Shown one piece after another: positions 25,889 to 34,202 of a stretch of 64,000 nucleotides of DNA (position 1 is its first letter; each line of letters starts with the position of its first letter). Origin of the DNA: Marivita sp. GX14005 (GTDB lineage Bacteria; Pseudomonadota; Alphaproteobacteria; Rhodobacterales; Rhodobacteraceae); assembly GCF_023370775.1 (NCBI RefSeq), contig NZ_JAMCCQ010000004.1:124001-188000 (forward strand), given 5' to 3'. The notes below the pieces were generated by a model. It did not search any database and was not told the origin of the DNA. It was given only the letters and a program-made list of their open reading frames with translations. A program made the translations under genes and the position numbers.

Positions 25889-26946
25889 CTCGGTGCCTTT
25901 TCGATCAGGGTGCAGAGCGTTTCGGTATACCCGGCAGTTCCGAGCGCGCCGCCCAGATCGCCGGTGCGGGTTTCGGGCGCGGCCAGCGCGCGCGCGACGG
26001 CGGCCTCTATCGCATCGGCGGCGGGCGCTTCGCCAAGGTGGCGCAGCAGCATCGCGGCCGAAAGGATCAGCGACGTCGGATTGGCGCGGTCCTGCCCGGC
26101 GATATCGGGCGCGGAGCCGTGCTGCGCCTGCGCCACCGCGTGGGTGCCTCCGACATTGAGCGAGCCGGCAAGGCCCAGCCCGCCCGACAGCTCGGATGCC
26201 AGATCGGACAGGATATCACCGAACATATTGGTGCAGAGCAGCACGTCGAACCGGTCCGGGTGGCGCACCAGATGGGCGGCGGCGGCATCGACCAGAAGCT
26301 CGTCATAGGCGATCTTCGGATGCCGCGCCGCTTCCTCGCGGCAGACGCGCAGGAAAAGCCCATCGGTGATCCGCATCACGTTCGCCTTGTGAATGGCCGT
26401 CACGCGACCCTGCCGTTCGGCGGCAAGGCGGAACGCGGCGCGGGCGATCCGGCGCGATCCCTCTTCGGTGATCTTGCGCATCGCCAGCGCGACGCCGGGC
26501 ACCGGGCAGAACTCGCCGCCGCCCTCGTGCATGTTGCGGTCGGCATAGAACCCTTCGAGGTTCTCGCGCGCGACGACCAGATCGAAGGGGCGGCGCGTGG
26601 GTGCATCGAGCCCGTCATAGGTCCGCGCCGGCCGAATGTTGGCGTATAGCTCAAGCCCGACGCGCAGCACGCCGGACGGGTTGCGCCCGCCTTCGGCGAC
26701 GGGCGGGTAGTCGTTATGCGACACGGGGCCGAGGATCACGCCATCGGCGGCTTTGGCCTGTGCGATCACGTCATCGGGGATCGTCGTGCCCGACGCGGCC
26801 AACGCAGCGAAGCCGATCTGCGCTTCCGCGATTTCCAACTCGCGCGACATCAGCGGCGCGGCGGCGCGCAGCACCTGCTGCGTGGCGGCGGTGATTTCCG
26901 GGCCGATCCCGTCGCCGGGCAAGGCAAGCAGACGCAGCGGGCTCAT
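25885..26946 (-). CDS. Isocitrate/isopropylmalate-dehydrogenase-family decarboxylating enzyme
   Basis: A 353-aa beta-decarboxylating 2-hydroxyacid dehydrogenase. The nucleotide-site start LLALPGDGIGPEI, the substrate helix VVARENLEGFYADRN, the catalytic Lys in HKANVMRITDGLF and the metal-site segment CTNMFGDILSDLASELSGGLGLAGS are all present. Family members oxidise and decarboxylate isocitrate, 3-isopropylmalate, homoisocitrate or tartrate. Context (tricarboxylate importer, PrpF-like isomerase) argues against leucine synthesis. I set the start at 26946, where ATG overlaps the tctAB stop as ATGA; an ATG at 26958 would add four residues. Confidence 0.88.
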   Translation of the reverse strand: MSPLRLLALPGDGIGPEITAATQQVLRAAAPLMSRELEIAEAQIGFAALAASGTTIPDDVIAQAKAADGVILGPVSHNDYPPVAEGGRNPSGVLRVGLELYANIRPARTYDGLDAPTRRPFDLVVARENLEGFYADRNMHEGGGEFCPVPGVALAMRKITEEGSRRIARAAFRLAAERQGRVTAIHKANVMRITDGLFLRVCREEAARHPKIAYDELLVDAAAAHLVRHPDRFDVLLCTNMFGDILSDLASELSGGLGLAGSLNVGGTHAVAQAQHGSAPDIAGQDRANPTSLILSAAMLLRHLGEAPAADAIEAAVARALAAPETRTGDLGGALGTAGYTETLCTLIEKAPR

Positions 26947-28973
26947 CCGAGCGGCCATGGCAGATCCACCATCCCCTGAAGCAGCCCCGGCGGGAAGTCA
27001 CGGCCGAGCGCACCGGCCATGACGCACATCAGCGCGATACCGGCAGCGGTCAAAATCAGCGTCTTGCCCCACCCCGCCCCGGCACGGAACCGGAAGAAGG
27101 CGATGAGAAAGCCCAGCAGCGCGAGGATGAAGCCGACCACATAGGTCGCCGCGATAAGGCCGGCGAACCATGCCAATGTGCCCCACAGGCCAAAGGGCGC
27201 TTCGGCCTCCTCCCCGGCGATTTCCTTGTCGGCAAAAATGGGATCCGTCTCGGGCCGCAGGATCATCTGCGCCAGCAGGATCAGACAGGCCGCCAATGTG
27301 ATGCCTCCGATCACCAGAGGCACGATCTTGTCGGTCATATTGTAGTCGGGGATCATGGACGCATTGATCAGCGCGGCGGTGACATAGGCGGTGATCGCCA
27401 GCAGGAACACCATCGGCGCGCGCTTGGAGCCGGAGGCCACATCGCCCTCGGCCATGATCTTCTTGGATTGCCGGATGCCCAAAACGATCGACACGAGCGT
27501 GATGATGAGCAGGACGATCACGATGGGCGAGAAAATATAGTTCAGACCTTCCTCGACGCTGCTGCGGAACCGGAAGGACGCGATCTGGAACGCCTGGTTG
27601 GAGAATTTCTCGACCGGGTTGGACAGCACGAAACCGATCAGGAAAGCCGGGCGCGACCAGTCGAAGCGGCGCAGAAAAATGCCGATCAGCCCGATCACGA
27701 AGAGCGCGAGAATGTCCTCGAAATTCTGCCCCGACTGGAACGCGGCGAAGGAGATCAGCATGAAAAGGAACGGCGCGAGATAGGTGAAGCGGATCGTCGT
27801 CAGCCGCGCGATCCCGCCCGAGGCGGCGATGCAAAGCAGCGTGCCGACGACATTGGCCAGCGCCAGCAGCCAGACGATGGAATAGGTGATGTCGAGATTG
27901 TCGCGCAGCATGGTCGGGCCGACCTCGATATCGCCCGATCCCAAGAGCGCGATGGCCCCGATGAAGATCGCCATGGACCCCGAGCCGGGGATCCCGAAAA
28001 GCAGTGTCGGCACCAGCCCGCCGCCTTCCTTGGCGTTATTGGAGCTTTCCGGCCCGATCACGCCGCGAATCTCGCCCTTGCCGAAATTCGATTTGTCCTT
28101 GGTCGTCTGCACCGAATGGCCATAGGCGATCCAGTCCACGACCGACCCGCCAAGGCCGGGGATCACCCCGACCACCACGCCGATCAGCGAGCATCGGATC
28201 GAAAGCCATTTGTTCGCCGCCCAGTCGCGCACACCGGCGCCCCAGCCCGCGCCCAGCCTCGCGTCCTTGGCGATGGAGCTGTCCTGCCGCAGCAGGCTGA
28301 CGATTTCCGGCACGGCGAAGATGCCAAGACCGACGATCACAAGCTTGAGACCGTCCGTCAGGTAGGGAATGTCATAGGTCGCCATGCGCAGCGAGCCGCC
28401 CGCATCGGCCTCTCCGATGGTGCCGATCAGCATGCCGAGTCCCGCCGCAGCCAACCCCTTGAGCGCAATGCGCCCGGCGAGGATGGCGACCATCGACAGG
28501 CCGAGGATCGAGATCATCAGCATCTCGGGCAGCCCGAAGGCCAGCACCAGCGGCCGCGCAACCACGATGAAAAGCGTCAGGAACACCGCGCCGACCAGCC
28601 CGCCGAAGAGTGACGAGGTGAAGGCCGCCGAAAGCGCCCGCGCCGCCTGCCCCTTCTTGGCGAGCGGAAAGCCGTCGAGCACGGTCGCCTGGCTGGCCGA
28701 GGATCCGGGGATGCCCATCAGCACCGAAGCGAAGGTGTCCGAAGTGGGCACGACCGCCACCATGCCGATCATCAGCGCAAGGCCGAGCACCGGCTCCATC
28801 CCGAACATGAAGGGCAACAGCAATGACAGGCCGGCGATCCCGCCGAGCCCCGGAAAGACCCCGACGGCCAGCCCCATCACGACGCCGAGCACGAGATAGC
28901 CCAGCACAAGGGGTTGCAGGATCAAGGCCCAGGCATCGGCAAGGGCCGGCAGGGCGGTGGCGAAGAGGTCCAT
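26943..28973 (-). CDS. tctA: Tripartite tricarboxylate transporter, fused TctA-TctB
   Basis: A 676-aa membrane protein that joins the two permease subunits of a TTT importer. Residues 1 to about 500 are TctA: YLVLGVVMGLAVGVFPGLGGIAG near the N-terminus, a mirrored GVVVGVIPGLGGSVVDWIAYG and many helices. After a hydrophilic linker (MAEGDVASGSKRAPM), about 150 residues resemble the four-helix TctB subunit (FLLAITAYVTAALINAS, IVPLVIGGITLAACLILLAQM). TctA and TctB are usually separate proteins of about 500 and 150 aa, and the length here equals their sum. It follows tctC and a hairpin, and is ATGA-coupled to the downstream dehydrogenase. Confidence 0.93.
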   Translation of the reverse strand: MDLFATALPALADAWALILQPLVLGYLVLGVVMGLAVGVFPGLGGIAGLSLLLPFMFGMEPVLGLALMIGMVAVVPTSDTFASVLMGIPGSSASQATVLDGFPLAKKGQAARALSAAFTSSLFGGLVGAVFLTLFIVVARPLVLAFGLPEMLMISILGLSMVAILAGRIALKGLAAAGLGMLIGTIGEADAGGSLRMATYDIPYLTDGLKLVIVGLGIFAVPEIVSLLRQDSSIAKDARLGAGWGAGVRDWAANKWLSIRCSLIGVVVGVIPGLGGSVVDWIAYGHSVQTTKDKSNFGKGEIRGVIGPESSNNAKEGGGLVPTLLFGIPGSGSMAIFIGAIALLGSGDIEVGPTMLRDNLDITYSIVWLLALANVVGTLLCIAASGGIARLTTIRFTYLAPFLFMLISFAAFQSGQNFEDILALFVIGLIGIFLRRFDWSRPAFLIGFVLSNPVEKFSNQAFQIASFRFRSSVEEGLNYIFSPIVIVLLIITLVSIVLGIRQSKKIMAEGDVASGSKRAPMVFLLAITAYVTAALINASMIPDYNMTDKIVPLVIGGITLAACLILLAQMILRPETDPIFADKEIAGEEAEAPFGLWGTLAWFAGLIAATYVVGFILALLGFLIAFFRFRAGAGWGKTLILTAAGIALMCVMAGALGRDFPPGLLQGMVDLPWPLG

Positions 28974-29008
28974 CGCGTGGCGTCCTTATGTGGGGGGCGG
29001 AAACGGAA

Positions 29009-29034
29009 CGGCCCCGAAGTTCCCTCCGGGGCCG
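29009..29034 (-). terminator. Intercistronic hairpin between tctC and tctAB
   Basis: CGGCCCCG (29009-29016) pairs perfectly with CGGGGCCG (29027-29034) around a 10-nt loop, just after the tctC stop. There is no U-tract, so complete termination is unlikely. Such stems commonly protect the abundant binding-protein message or cause partial termination, leaving more solute-binding protein than permease. Confidence 0.55.
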
Positions 29035-29046
29035 CGCAAGAAAGGC

Positions 29047-30123
29047 TTATTGCAGCGATACGCCGTAGGCGTCCTGCAGCCAGTCCTTCACATATGCCTT
29101 CGCCTCCGGCGACACGCTGGTGCCGGCTTTCGTCGCCTTCTGCGCGCCTTCGCCGATGAACACGTCATACTTGCCGACGCGCTTGGCGGCGATCTGCGGG
29201 AAATCCTCGCGCTTGCGCACGGCATCGAAGGCGGCGGTGTAGGTGTCGATCACCTCCTGCGGCGTGCCCTGGGGCAAGAAGGCGATCTTCTGCACCGGGA
29301 AGCCGGCGATGAAAAACGCCTTCCACGCGTCCCATGCCTCGCCGCTGGTCTCGCAGCCATCGGTGGCCTCGCAGACTTCCTTGAAGGTCGGAATGTCGGG
29401 GAAGGTCGGATCGCGCACGATCTCGCCATCCTCGTTCAACGCACCCCAGGTCATCATCGGCACGGCCTTGCCCTGCTCGACCAGATCGGCGGAGGCACCG
29501 AGATAGCTGGACGAGGTCTGGTAATCGATCGTCGCCTCGCCGCGCTCGAACATCAGGCGGCCATCGCCCCGGCCCTTGATGCCGAAGACAGGCTCCACGT
29601 TCATGCCAAGCATCTTCCAGGCCAGCAGCGGCACCAGGTCGAGCCGCGTCGCGCCTTGCGAGCCGTAGATGAAATCCTTGTCCTGAAGGTTGTTGGCCGA
29701 GCCGTCGAACTTCTCGCCATCCTCGGGGCGCAGATAGGCCACGCCACCCGTGCCCGTCGCCATGACGGGATTCCAATCGCTGTATTCATAACGCACGCGC
29801 GGATCGTCGAGCAGATAGGGAAACTGCGTCGATCCCGATGTGCCGAAAAGCAGCGTGCCGTCCTCGTGTTCCTGCTCCTGGAACCAGTTGGCTCCCTTGG
29901 TGGAGCCGGCGCCTGGCATGAACTTGACCACGACAGTCGGATTGCCGGGCAGCTCCTCGGACAGCAGCGGCGCGAAGAAGTTTGCCCATTTGGCCGATCC
30001 ACCGGTTTCCGAGAACGGGATCACCCATTCGATGGTTTCGCCCGAGAAATCGACCTCGGCGGCGGCGGGCGATGCGATCATCGCGGCGGCGGCAAGGGAT
30101 GTTGCGATTTGCTTGATGGTCAT
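29047..30123 (-). CDS. tctC: TctC-type periplasmic tricarboxylate-binding protein
   Basis: A 358-aa exported solute-binding protein (signal MTIKQIATSLAAAAMIASPAAA) of the Bug/TctC family. It delivers citrate-like or other carboxylates to the TctAB permease. Typical features are the first strand with IEWVIPFSETGGSAKWANFFAPLL and the later PGAGSTKGANWF. GGGAGGA precedes ATG 30123, which fixes the start. It is first in the catabolic operon and divergent from tctD, which probably controls it. The WVIPFSETGG loop differs from the more common PxxxGGxxD binding loop, so the ligand may be atypical. Confidence 0.9.
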   Translation of the reverse strand: MTIKQIATSLAAAAMIASPAAAEVDFSGETIEWVIPFSETGGSAKWANFFAPLLSEELPGNPTVVVKFMPGAGSTKGANWFQEQEHEDGTLLFGTSGSTQFPYLLDDPRVRYEYSDWNPVMATGTGGVAYLRPEDGEKFDGSANNLQDKDFIYGSQGATRLDLVPLLAWKMLGMNVEPVFGIKGRGDGRLMFERGEATIDYQTSSSYLGASADLVEQGKAVPMMTWGALNEDGEIVRDPTFPDIPTFKEVCEATDGCETSGEAWDAWKAFFIAGFPVQKIAFLPQGTPQEVIDTYTAAFDAVRKREDFPQIAAKRVGKYDVFIGEGAQKATKAGTSVSPEAKAYVKDWLQDAYGVSLQ

Positions 30124-30191
30124 TGGTGTCCTCCCGTAGACCTTGAGTCCGGTCGGGCACCGACCCGCCGGAATTTTCGATTCTGTCAAAA

Positions 30192-30254
30192 GGGATCGAA
30201 TCCCTCCTCCAACGCGGGGCAGTCTGCCGTGCCAACCTTGCGCGAAACTTGCGC
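30192..30254 (+). promoter_or_regulatory. Candidate TctD operator: 11-bp direct repeat and dyad
   Basis: TTGCGC occurs at 30238-30243 and again at 30249-30254, an exact 11-bp period that fits tandem binding by an OmpR-type regulator. A separate short dyad, GGGAT-CGA-ATCCC, lies at 30192-30204, nearer the tctC side. Both sit in the 150-bp gap between divergent tctC and tctD. The repeats are directly visible; assignment to TctD rests on position and regulator class. Confidence 0.4.
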
Positions 30255-30273
30255 AACATGAGAAAGAGCGTCC

Positions 30274-30942
30274 ATGCGCATCGCGGTGATCGAAGACAAC
30301 AGCGAACTGGCGGACGGGATCGCCTACCGTCTGCGCGACCGGGGACATTCCGTCGATATCCTGCACGACGGGCTGGAGGCCGCCGATTTCCTGTCGCGCG
30401 AAGGGGCCGATCTTGTCGTGCTCGACATCAACCTGCCGGGGCAGAGCGGGCTCGATGTGCTGCGCTCACTGCGCGGCCGGGGAGATGGCGTGCCGGTGAT
30501 CCTGCTCACCGCGCGCTCCGATACGCAGGACAGGGTGGCCGGGCTCGATGCGGGGGCGGACGACTACCTCGTCAAACCCTTCGAGATGGACGAGCTCGAA
30601 GCGCGGCTGAGGGCGCTGGCCCGTCGGCGCGATCTGGTCTTCGTCGCGCGCGAGCCGCTGGGCCGCCTTGTCTTCGACAGGGGCAGCCGGCAGGTGATGG
30701 ACGGCGAAAGCGCGCTCGATCTGCCCCGGCGCGAGGTCGCGCTGCTGGAATGTCTGATCGAACGCCGCGGCCGGATCGTGTCGAAACCCGCGCTGACCGC
30801 GCATGTCTACGGCACCGGCGCCGACGTTGAGGAAAGCGCGATAGAGCCGCATGTCTCGCGGCTGCGCCGGCGGCTCGATGGCTACGGCGTGCGGATCAAG
30901 ACCGCGCGGGGGCTCGGCTACATGCTGGAATCGCAGGAATGA
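30274..30942 (+). CDS. tctD: Response regulator TctD
   Basis: A 222-aa OmpR-family regulator. The receiver has acidic residues E7-D8, phospho-acceptor Asp51 (VVLDINLPG), Thr79 and Lys101 (YLVKPFEMDEL). The winged-helix C-terminus ends in IKTARGLGYMLE. In enterobacteria TctD with the sensor TctE activates the tctCBA importer in response to tricarboxylates. Here the pair sits divergent to tctC, the same logic. Its stop overlaps the tctE start as ATGA. Confidence 0.92.
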   Translation: MRIAVIEDNSELADGIAYRLRDRGHSVDILHDGLEAADFLSREGADLVVLDINLPGQSGLDVLRSLRGRGDGVPVILLTARSDTQDRVAGLDAGADDYLVKPFEMDELEARLRALARRRDLVFVAREPLGRLVFDRGSRQVMDGESALDLPRREVALLECLIERRGRIVSKPALTAHVYGTGADVEESAIEPHVSRLRRRLDGYGVRIKTARGLGYMLESQE

Positions 30943-32288
30943 CCGCCACGTCGCTACGGCTCCGGCTCTTCGCGCTGATCCTCACTCCGCTGCTTGCCGT
31001 CGCGCTGCTGCTGGGGTTCTGGCGCTACTCCGTCGCACAGCAAACCGCCGAAGCGCTCTTCGACCGCGGCCTCCTGGCCGCCGCGCTCGCGATCTCGCGC
31101 GATGTGGCCGGCTCGGGCGGCGATGCGCTGTCACCGAAAACCCGTGCGCTTGTCTCGGATGCGGGGGGCGGCGAAGTGTTCTACCATGTCGCCGCGCCCG
31201 ATGGCATCTATGTCACCGGCTATGCCTACCCGCCCGCCTTCCGCCCGACCGCTGGGCTGGGCGAGCCGGAATACCGCATCGCCGAATATCGCGGCGAGCC
31301 GGTGCGCGTGCTGCGGCTGGCCGAAACCGCGACCATCGGCAATCTGACCGGCGAGTCGGTCGTCACCGTCTGGCAGCGAGTCGCCGACCGCAGCGGCTTT
31401 GCCGCCGATCTGGCATGGCGCGCCTTCGCGCTGATCGGGGCCTTGATGCTGACGCTGGCGCTGGTGGTGTGGTTCGGCGTCAAGCGCGGCCTGCGCCCGC
31501 TGAGCGATCTGCAGGACGCGATCGAGCGGCGCACGCCCGACGATCTCAGCCGCATCCGCCGCCCCGTTCCCGTCGAGGTGTCCGGGATCGTCGCCACGCT
31601 CAACCGGCTCTTCGGGCAGGTCGAGCAGAGCATCCAATCGCATCAGGCCTTCATCTCCGACGCGGCGCACCAGTTGCGCAACCCGGCATCGGCCTTGCTA
31701 TCACTGGCCGAAAGCCTGCCCGGCACGCATGATCCCGCAGAGCGCCAGCGCCGCGAGCGCGCGTTGATCGGGGCAGCGCGCAAATCGGCACGTCTGGCGA
31801 ACCAGCTTCTGTCGATGGAACGGCTGCGTTACGGCGACACGATCCCGAAAACCGCGTTCGACGCGGTCGATATGGCCAAGGAGGTGTGCCACGACCTTGC
31901 GCCGCAGGCGATGGAGGCGGGCATCGAGTTCTCCTTCGTCGCGCCCCCGGACCGGCTCGATGTGCGCGGAAACCGCACCCTGCTTGCCGAGGCGCTCGGA
32001 AATCTTGTCGACAACGCCATCCGACATGGCGGCGCGAGGCTGGGCCGGATCGACGTTTCGATCGCCGAAGCCGGACGGGATGTCGTGCTCACCGTCACGG
32101 ATGACGGCAAGGGCATCCCCGCCGATCAGGTCGATCTCGCGCTCGGCCGGTTCAGCCAGCTACAGCCGGGGGAGGGCAGCGGGCTTGGCCTTGCCTTCGC
32201 CGATCAGGTCGCGCGGCGGCATGGCGGCGCGGTCATCATCGAGGCGACCGGCCCCGGCGCCTCGGTCAGCCTGCGCATGCGGCGCTAG
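30939..32288 (+). CDS. tctE: Sensor histidine kinase TctE
   Basis: A 449-aa membrane kinase. After helix 1 (about residues 9-27) comes a periplasmic domain of about 130 residues with the 2CSK_N pattern (ALFDRGLLAAALAISRDVAG, FYHVAAPDGIYVTGYAYPP) known from TctE-like sensors. Helix 2 (about 162-180), a HAMP-like stretch, HisKA with His244 in FISDAAHQLRNPASAL, and the HATPase boxes LVDNAIRHGG, DDGKGIP and GSGLGLAFA follow. It probably senses an extracellular tri- or dicarboxylate. Its TAG stop shares the CTAG tetranucleotide with the nagA stop on the other strand. Confidence 0.93.
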   Translation: MTATSLRLRLFALILTPLLAVALLLGFWRYSVAQQTAEALFDRGLLAAALAISRDVAGSGGDALSPKTRALVSDAGGGEVFYHVAAPDGIYVTGYAYPPAFRPTAGLGEPEYRIAEYRGEPVRVLRLAETATIGNLTGESVVTVWQRVADRSGFAADLAWRAFALIGALMLTLALVVWFGVKRGLRPLSDLQDAIERRTPDDLSRIRRPVPVEVSGIVATLNRLFGQVEQSIQSHQAFISDAAHQLRNPASALLSLAESLPGTHDPAERQRRERALIGAARKSARLANQLLSMERLRYGDTIPKTAFDAVDMAKEVCHDLAPQAMEAGIEFSFVAPPDRLDVRGNRTLLAEALGNLVDNAIRHGGARLGRIDVSIAEAGRDVVLTVTDDGKGIPADQVDLALGRFSQLQPGEGSGLGLAFADQVARRHGGAVIIEATGPGASVSLRMRR

Positions 32289-33433
32289 AGTTCCTGCCGC
32301 CCGTCGACGATCACGCCGGCGACACCCAGATCGCCGGTCAGGCAGGTGAAGCTGGCGCGCGCCCCTTCGGAGATGGTGCCGACGCTGCGCTCCAGCCCCA
32401 GCGCGCGGGCGGGATTGCCGCTCGCCATGGCAATGATCCTTTCGAGCGGCACACCTGTATGATCGTGCATGTTGCGGACACATTCGATCATGCTGACATG
32501 CGCCCCGGCCAGGGTGCCCGCCGCATTGGTCAGGCGGCCCCCGCTTTGCGTGATTACCTCGCCGTGCAGCTCGAACTGCGTCAGATTCCCGGCCAATGTC
32601 AGCATCGCATCGGTCACGAGGCAAAGCCGATCCGGCATGAGCCGCGCCGCGACGGCGATATTGCGCCAATCGACATGGTGCCCGTCCGCGATGATACCGG
32701 CGAAAAGCGTCTCGGACGCGAACGCCGCGCCGACAACGCCGGGCGCGCGGCCAGTCATCTGGGACATCGCGTTGAACAGATGCGTGACACCAACAAGCCC
32801 CTCGGCCTCTGCCTGCGCGATCTGGTCCGCTGTCGCTTCGGTGTGCCCGGCAAAGACGCGCAGACCGGCCTGCGTCAGCCGTTTGAGCATACCGGCGGGC
32901 AACGCTTCGGGCGCGAGGGTGAGCAGCACCGTGCCGACATCCGCCGCCGTGAGCCGGTCCAGATCGCTTTCGTCCATCTGCCGGATCGCAACGGGATCGT
33001 GGATGCCGGGCCGCAGATGCGACAGGAACGGGCCTTCGAGATGAAGACCGAGAATCCCCGGAACGCCCTCTTCGACGGCGCTGTGCACCGCATCCAGCGC
33101 GCGGGCGTAATCGGTTCCCGCCGCTGTGATGAAGGTCGGCAGGATATAGGCCGTCCCGCCCTCGCGTGAACCGTGGGCGATCCGCCGCAGCGCCGCCGCG
33201 CTGGGATCGAAGTTGAACTGCGTGTCGGCGGCACCGTTGATCTGCATGTCGATGAAGCCGGGCGCGAGGATATCGACCTCGGGGGCGTCGTCCCTTGCGC
33301 TGGCTGGCCGGATTTCGGTGATCCGTCCGCCATCGAAATGGACGATCCGATCCCTGAGCGCCGGCCCCCCTGTCCCGTCGAACAGGTCGCGCGCGAAAAT
33401 GCGGCCGCTGCGGCCCTGGTCAGTCGAAGACAC
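32285..33433 (-). CDS. nagA: N-acetylglucosamine-6-phosphate deacetylase
   Basis: A 382-aa amidohydrolase that removes acetate from GlcNAc-6-phosphate to give glucosamine-6-phosphate. Diagnostic segments are LAPGFIDMQINGAADTQFNF, the metal-site Glu in LGLHLEGPFLSHLRPGIHDP, FAGHTEAT, THLFNAMSQMTGRAPG and catalytic Asp in LVTDAMLTLAG. It is the last gene of the sialic acid operon and overlaps nagB by 14 nt. It converts the NanE/NanK product for NagB to finish. Confidence 0.95.
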   Translation of the reverse strand: MSSTDQGRSGRIFARDLFDGTGGPALRDRIVHFDGGRITEIRPASARDDAPEVDILAPGFIDMQINGAADTQFNFDPSAAALRRIAHGSREGGTAYILPTFITAAGTDYARALDAVHSAVEEGVPGILGLHLEGPFLSHLRPGIHDPVAIRQMDESDLDRLTAADVGTVLLTLAPEALPAGMLKRLTQAGLRVFAGHTEATADQIAQAEAEGLVGVTHLFNAMSQMTGRAPGVVGAAFASETLFAGIIADGHHVDWRNIAVAARLMPDRLCLVTDAMLTLAGNLTQFELHGEVITQSGGRLTNAAGTLAGAHVSMIECVRNMHDHTGVPLERIIAMASGNPARALGLERSVGTISEGARASFTCLTGDLGVAGVIVDGRQEL

Positions 33434-34202
33434 TGTCTTGCCCCCTCGGATGCACGGTTTCGTAGTAATCCCTCAACGTCAGCTCCGCCGCCGCCTCTTC
33501 GTCGAGCACGACCGTCGCCCGCGCGTGAAGCTGCAGCGCGGAGGCCGGGCAAACCGCGCTCACCGGCCCTTCGACCATCTGGCGCACGGCCCGCGCCTTG
33601 GCGGCGCCCGTCGCGATCAGCAGGCATTTGCGCGATTCCAGGATCGTCGCGACGCCCGTGGTGATCGCATATTGCGGAGTGTCCTCGAAAGACGCGAAAT
33701 ACCGCTGGTTGGCGCGGCGCGTGCTTTGCGTCAGCGTCTTGATCCGCGTCCGCGAGCCGAGGCTGGCGGTCGGTTCGTTGAAGCCGATATGCCCGTTCTG
33801 CCCGATCCCGAGAAGCTGCAGATCGATCCCGCCGGCGTCTGCGATCAGCGCCTCATAGGCCTCCGATGCCGCCTGCGGATCGGGCGCATCGCCCTTGGGC
33901 AAATGCGCGCGCGCGCGGTCGATATCGACATGGGAAAAGAACGCCTTTTCCATGTAGTGATGATACGAACAGGGATGATCCGGCGCGAGGCCGATATATT
34001 CGTCGAGATTGAAGCTGGTCACGCCGGCAAAGGACAGACCCTCCTCGCGGTGCCGGCGCGCCAGTTCCTCATAAAGCGGCAGCATCGTGCCGCCGGTCGC
34101 CAGCCCCAGAACGGCCTTCGGTTGCGCCGCCACCGTTCGCGCGACGATATCGGCGGCGCGCAGGATCGCCGCGCCTTCATCCGGCAGGATCAAGACTTTC
34201 AT
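33420..34202 (-). CDS. nagB: Glucosamine-6-phosphate deaminase
   Basis: A 260-aa enzyme converting glucosamine-6-phosphate to fructose-6-phosphate and ammonia. Family hallmarks are GLATGGTMLPLYEELARRH for phosphate binding, FNLDEYIGLAPDHPCSYHHYM with the catalytic Asp, and LLGIGQNGHIGFNEP. It overlaps nanK by ATGA upstream and nagA by 14 nt downstream, so the whole distal operon is translationally linked. Length and motifs are normal. Confidence 0.95.
   Translation of the reverse strand: MKVLILPDEGAAILRAADIVARTVAAQPKAVLGLATGGTMLPLYEELARRHREEGLSFAGVTSFNLDEYIGLAPDHPCSYHHYMEKAFFSHVDIDRARAHLPKGDAPDPQAASEAYEALIADAGGIDLQLLGIGQNGHIGFNEPTASLGSRTRIKTLTQSTRRANQRYFASFEDTPQYAITTGVATILESRKCLLIATGAAKARAVRQMVEGPVSAVCPASALQLHARATVVLDEEAAAELTLRDYYETVHPRGQDSVFD

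Noticed and set aside
25885-26946. leuB of leucine biosynthesis
   Set aside because: No leuACD genes are near; it is translationally coupled to a tricarboxylate permease and a PrpF-like isomerase.
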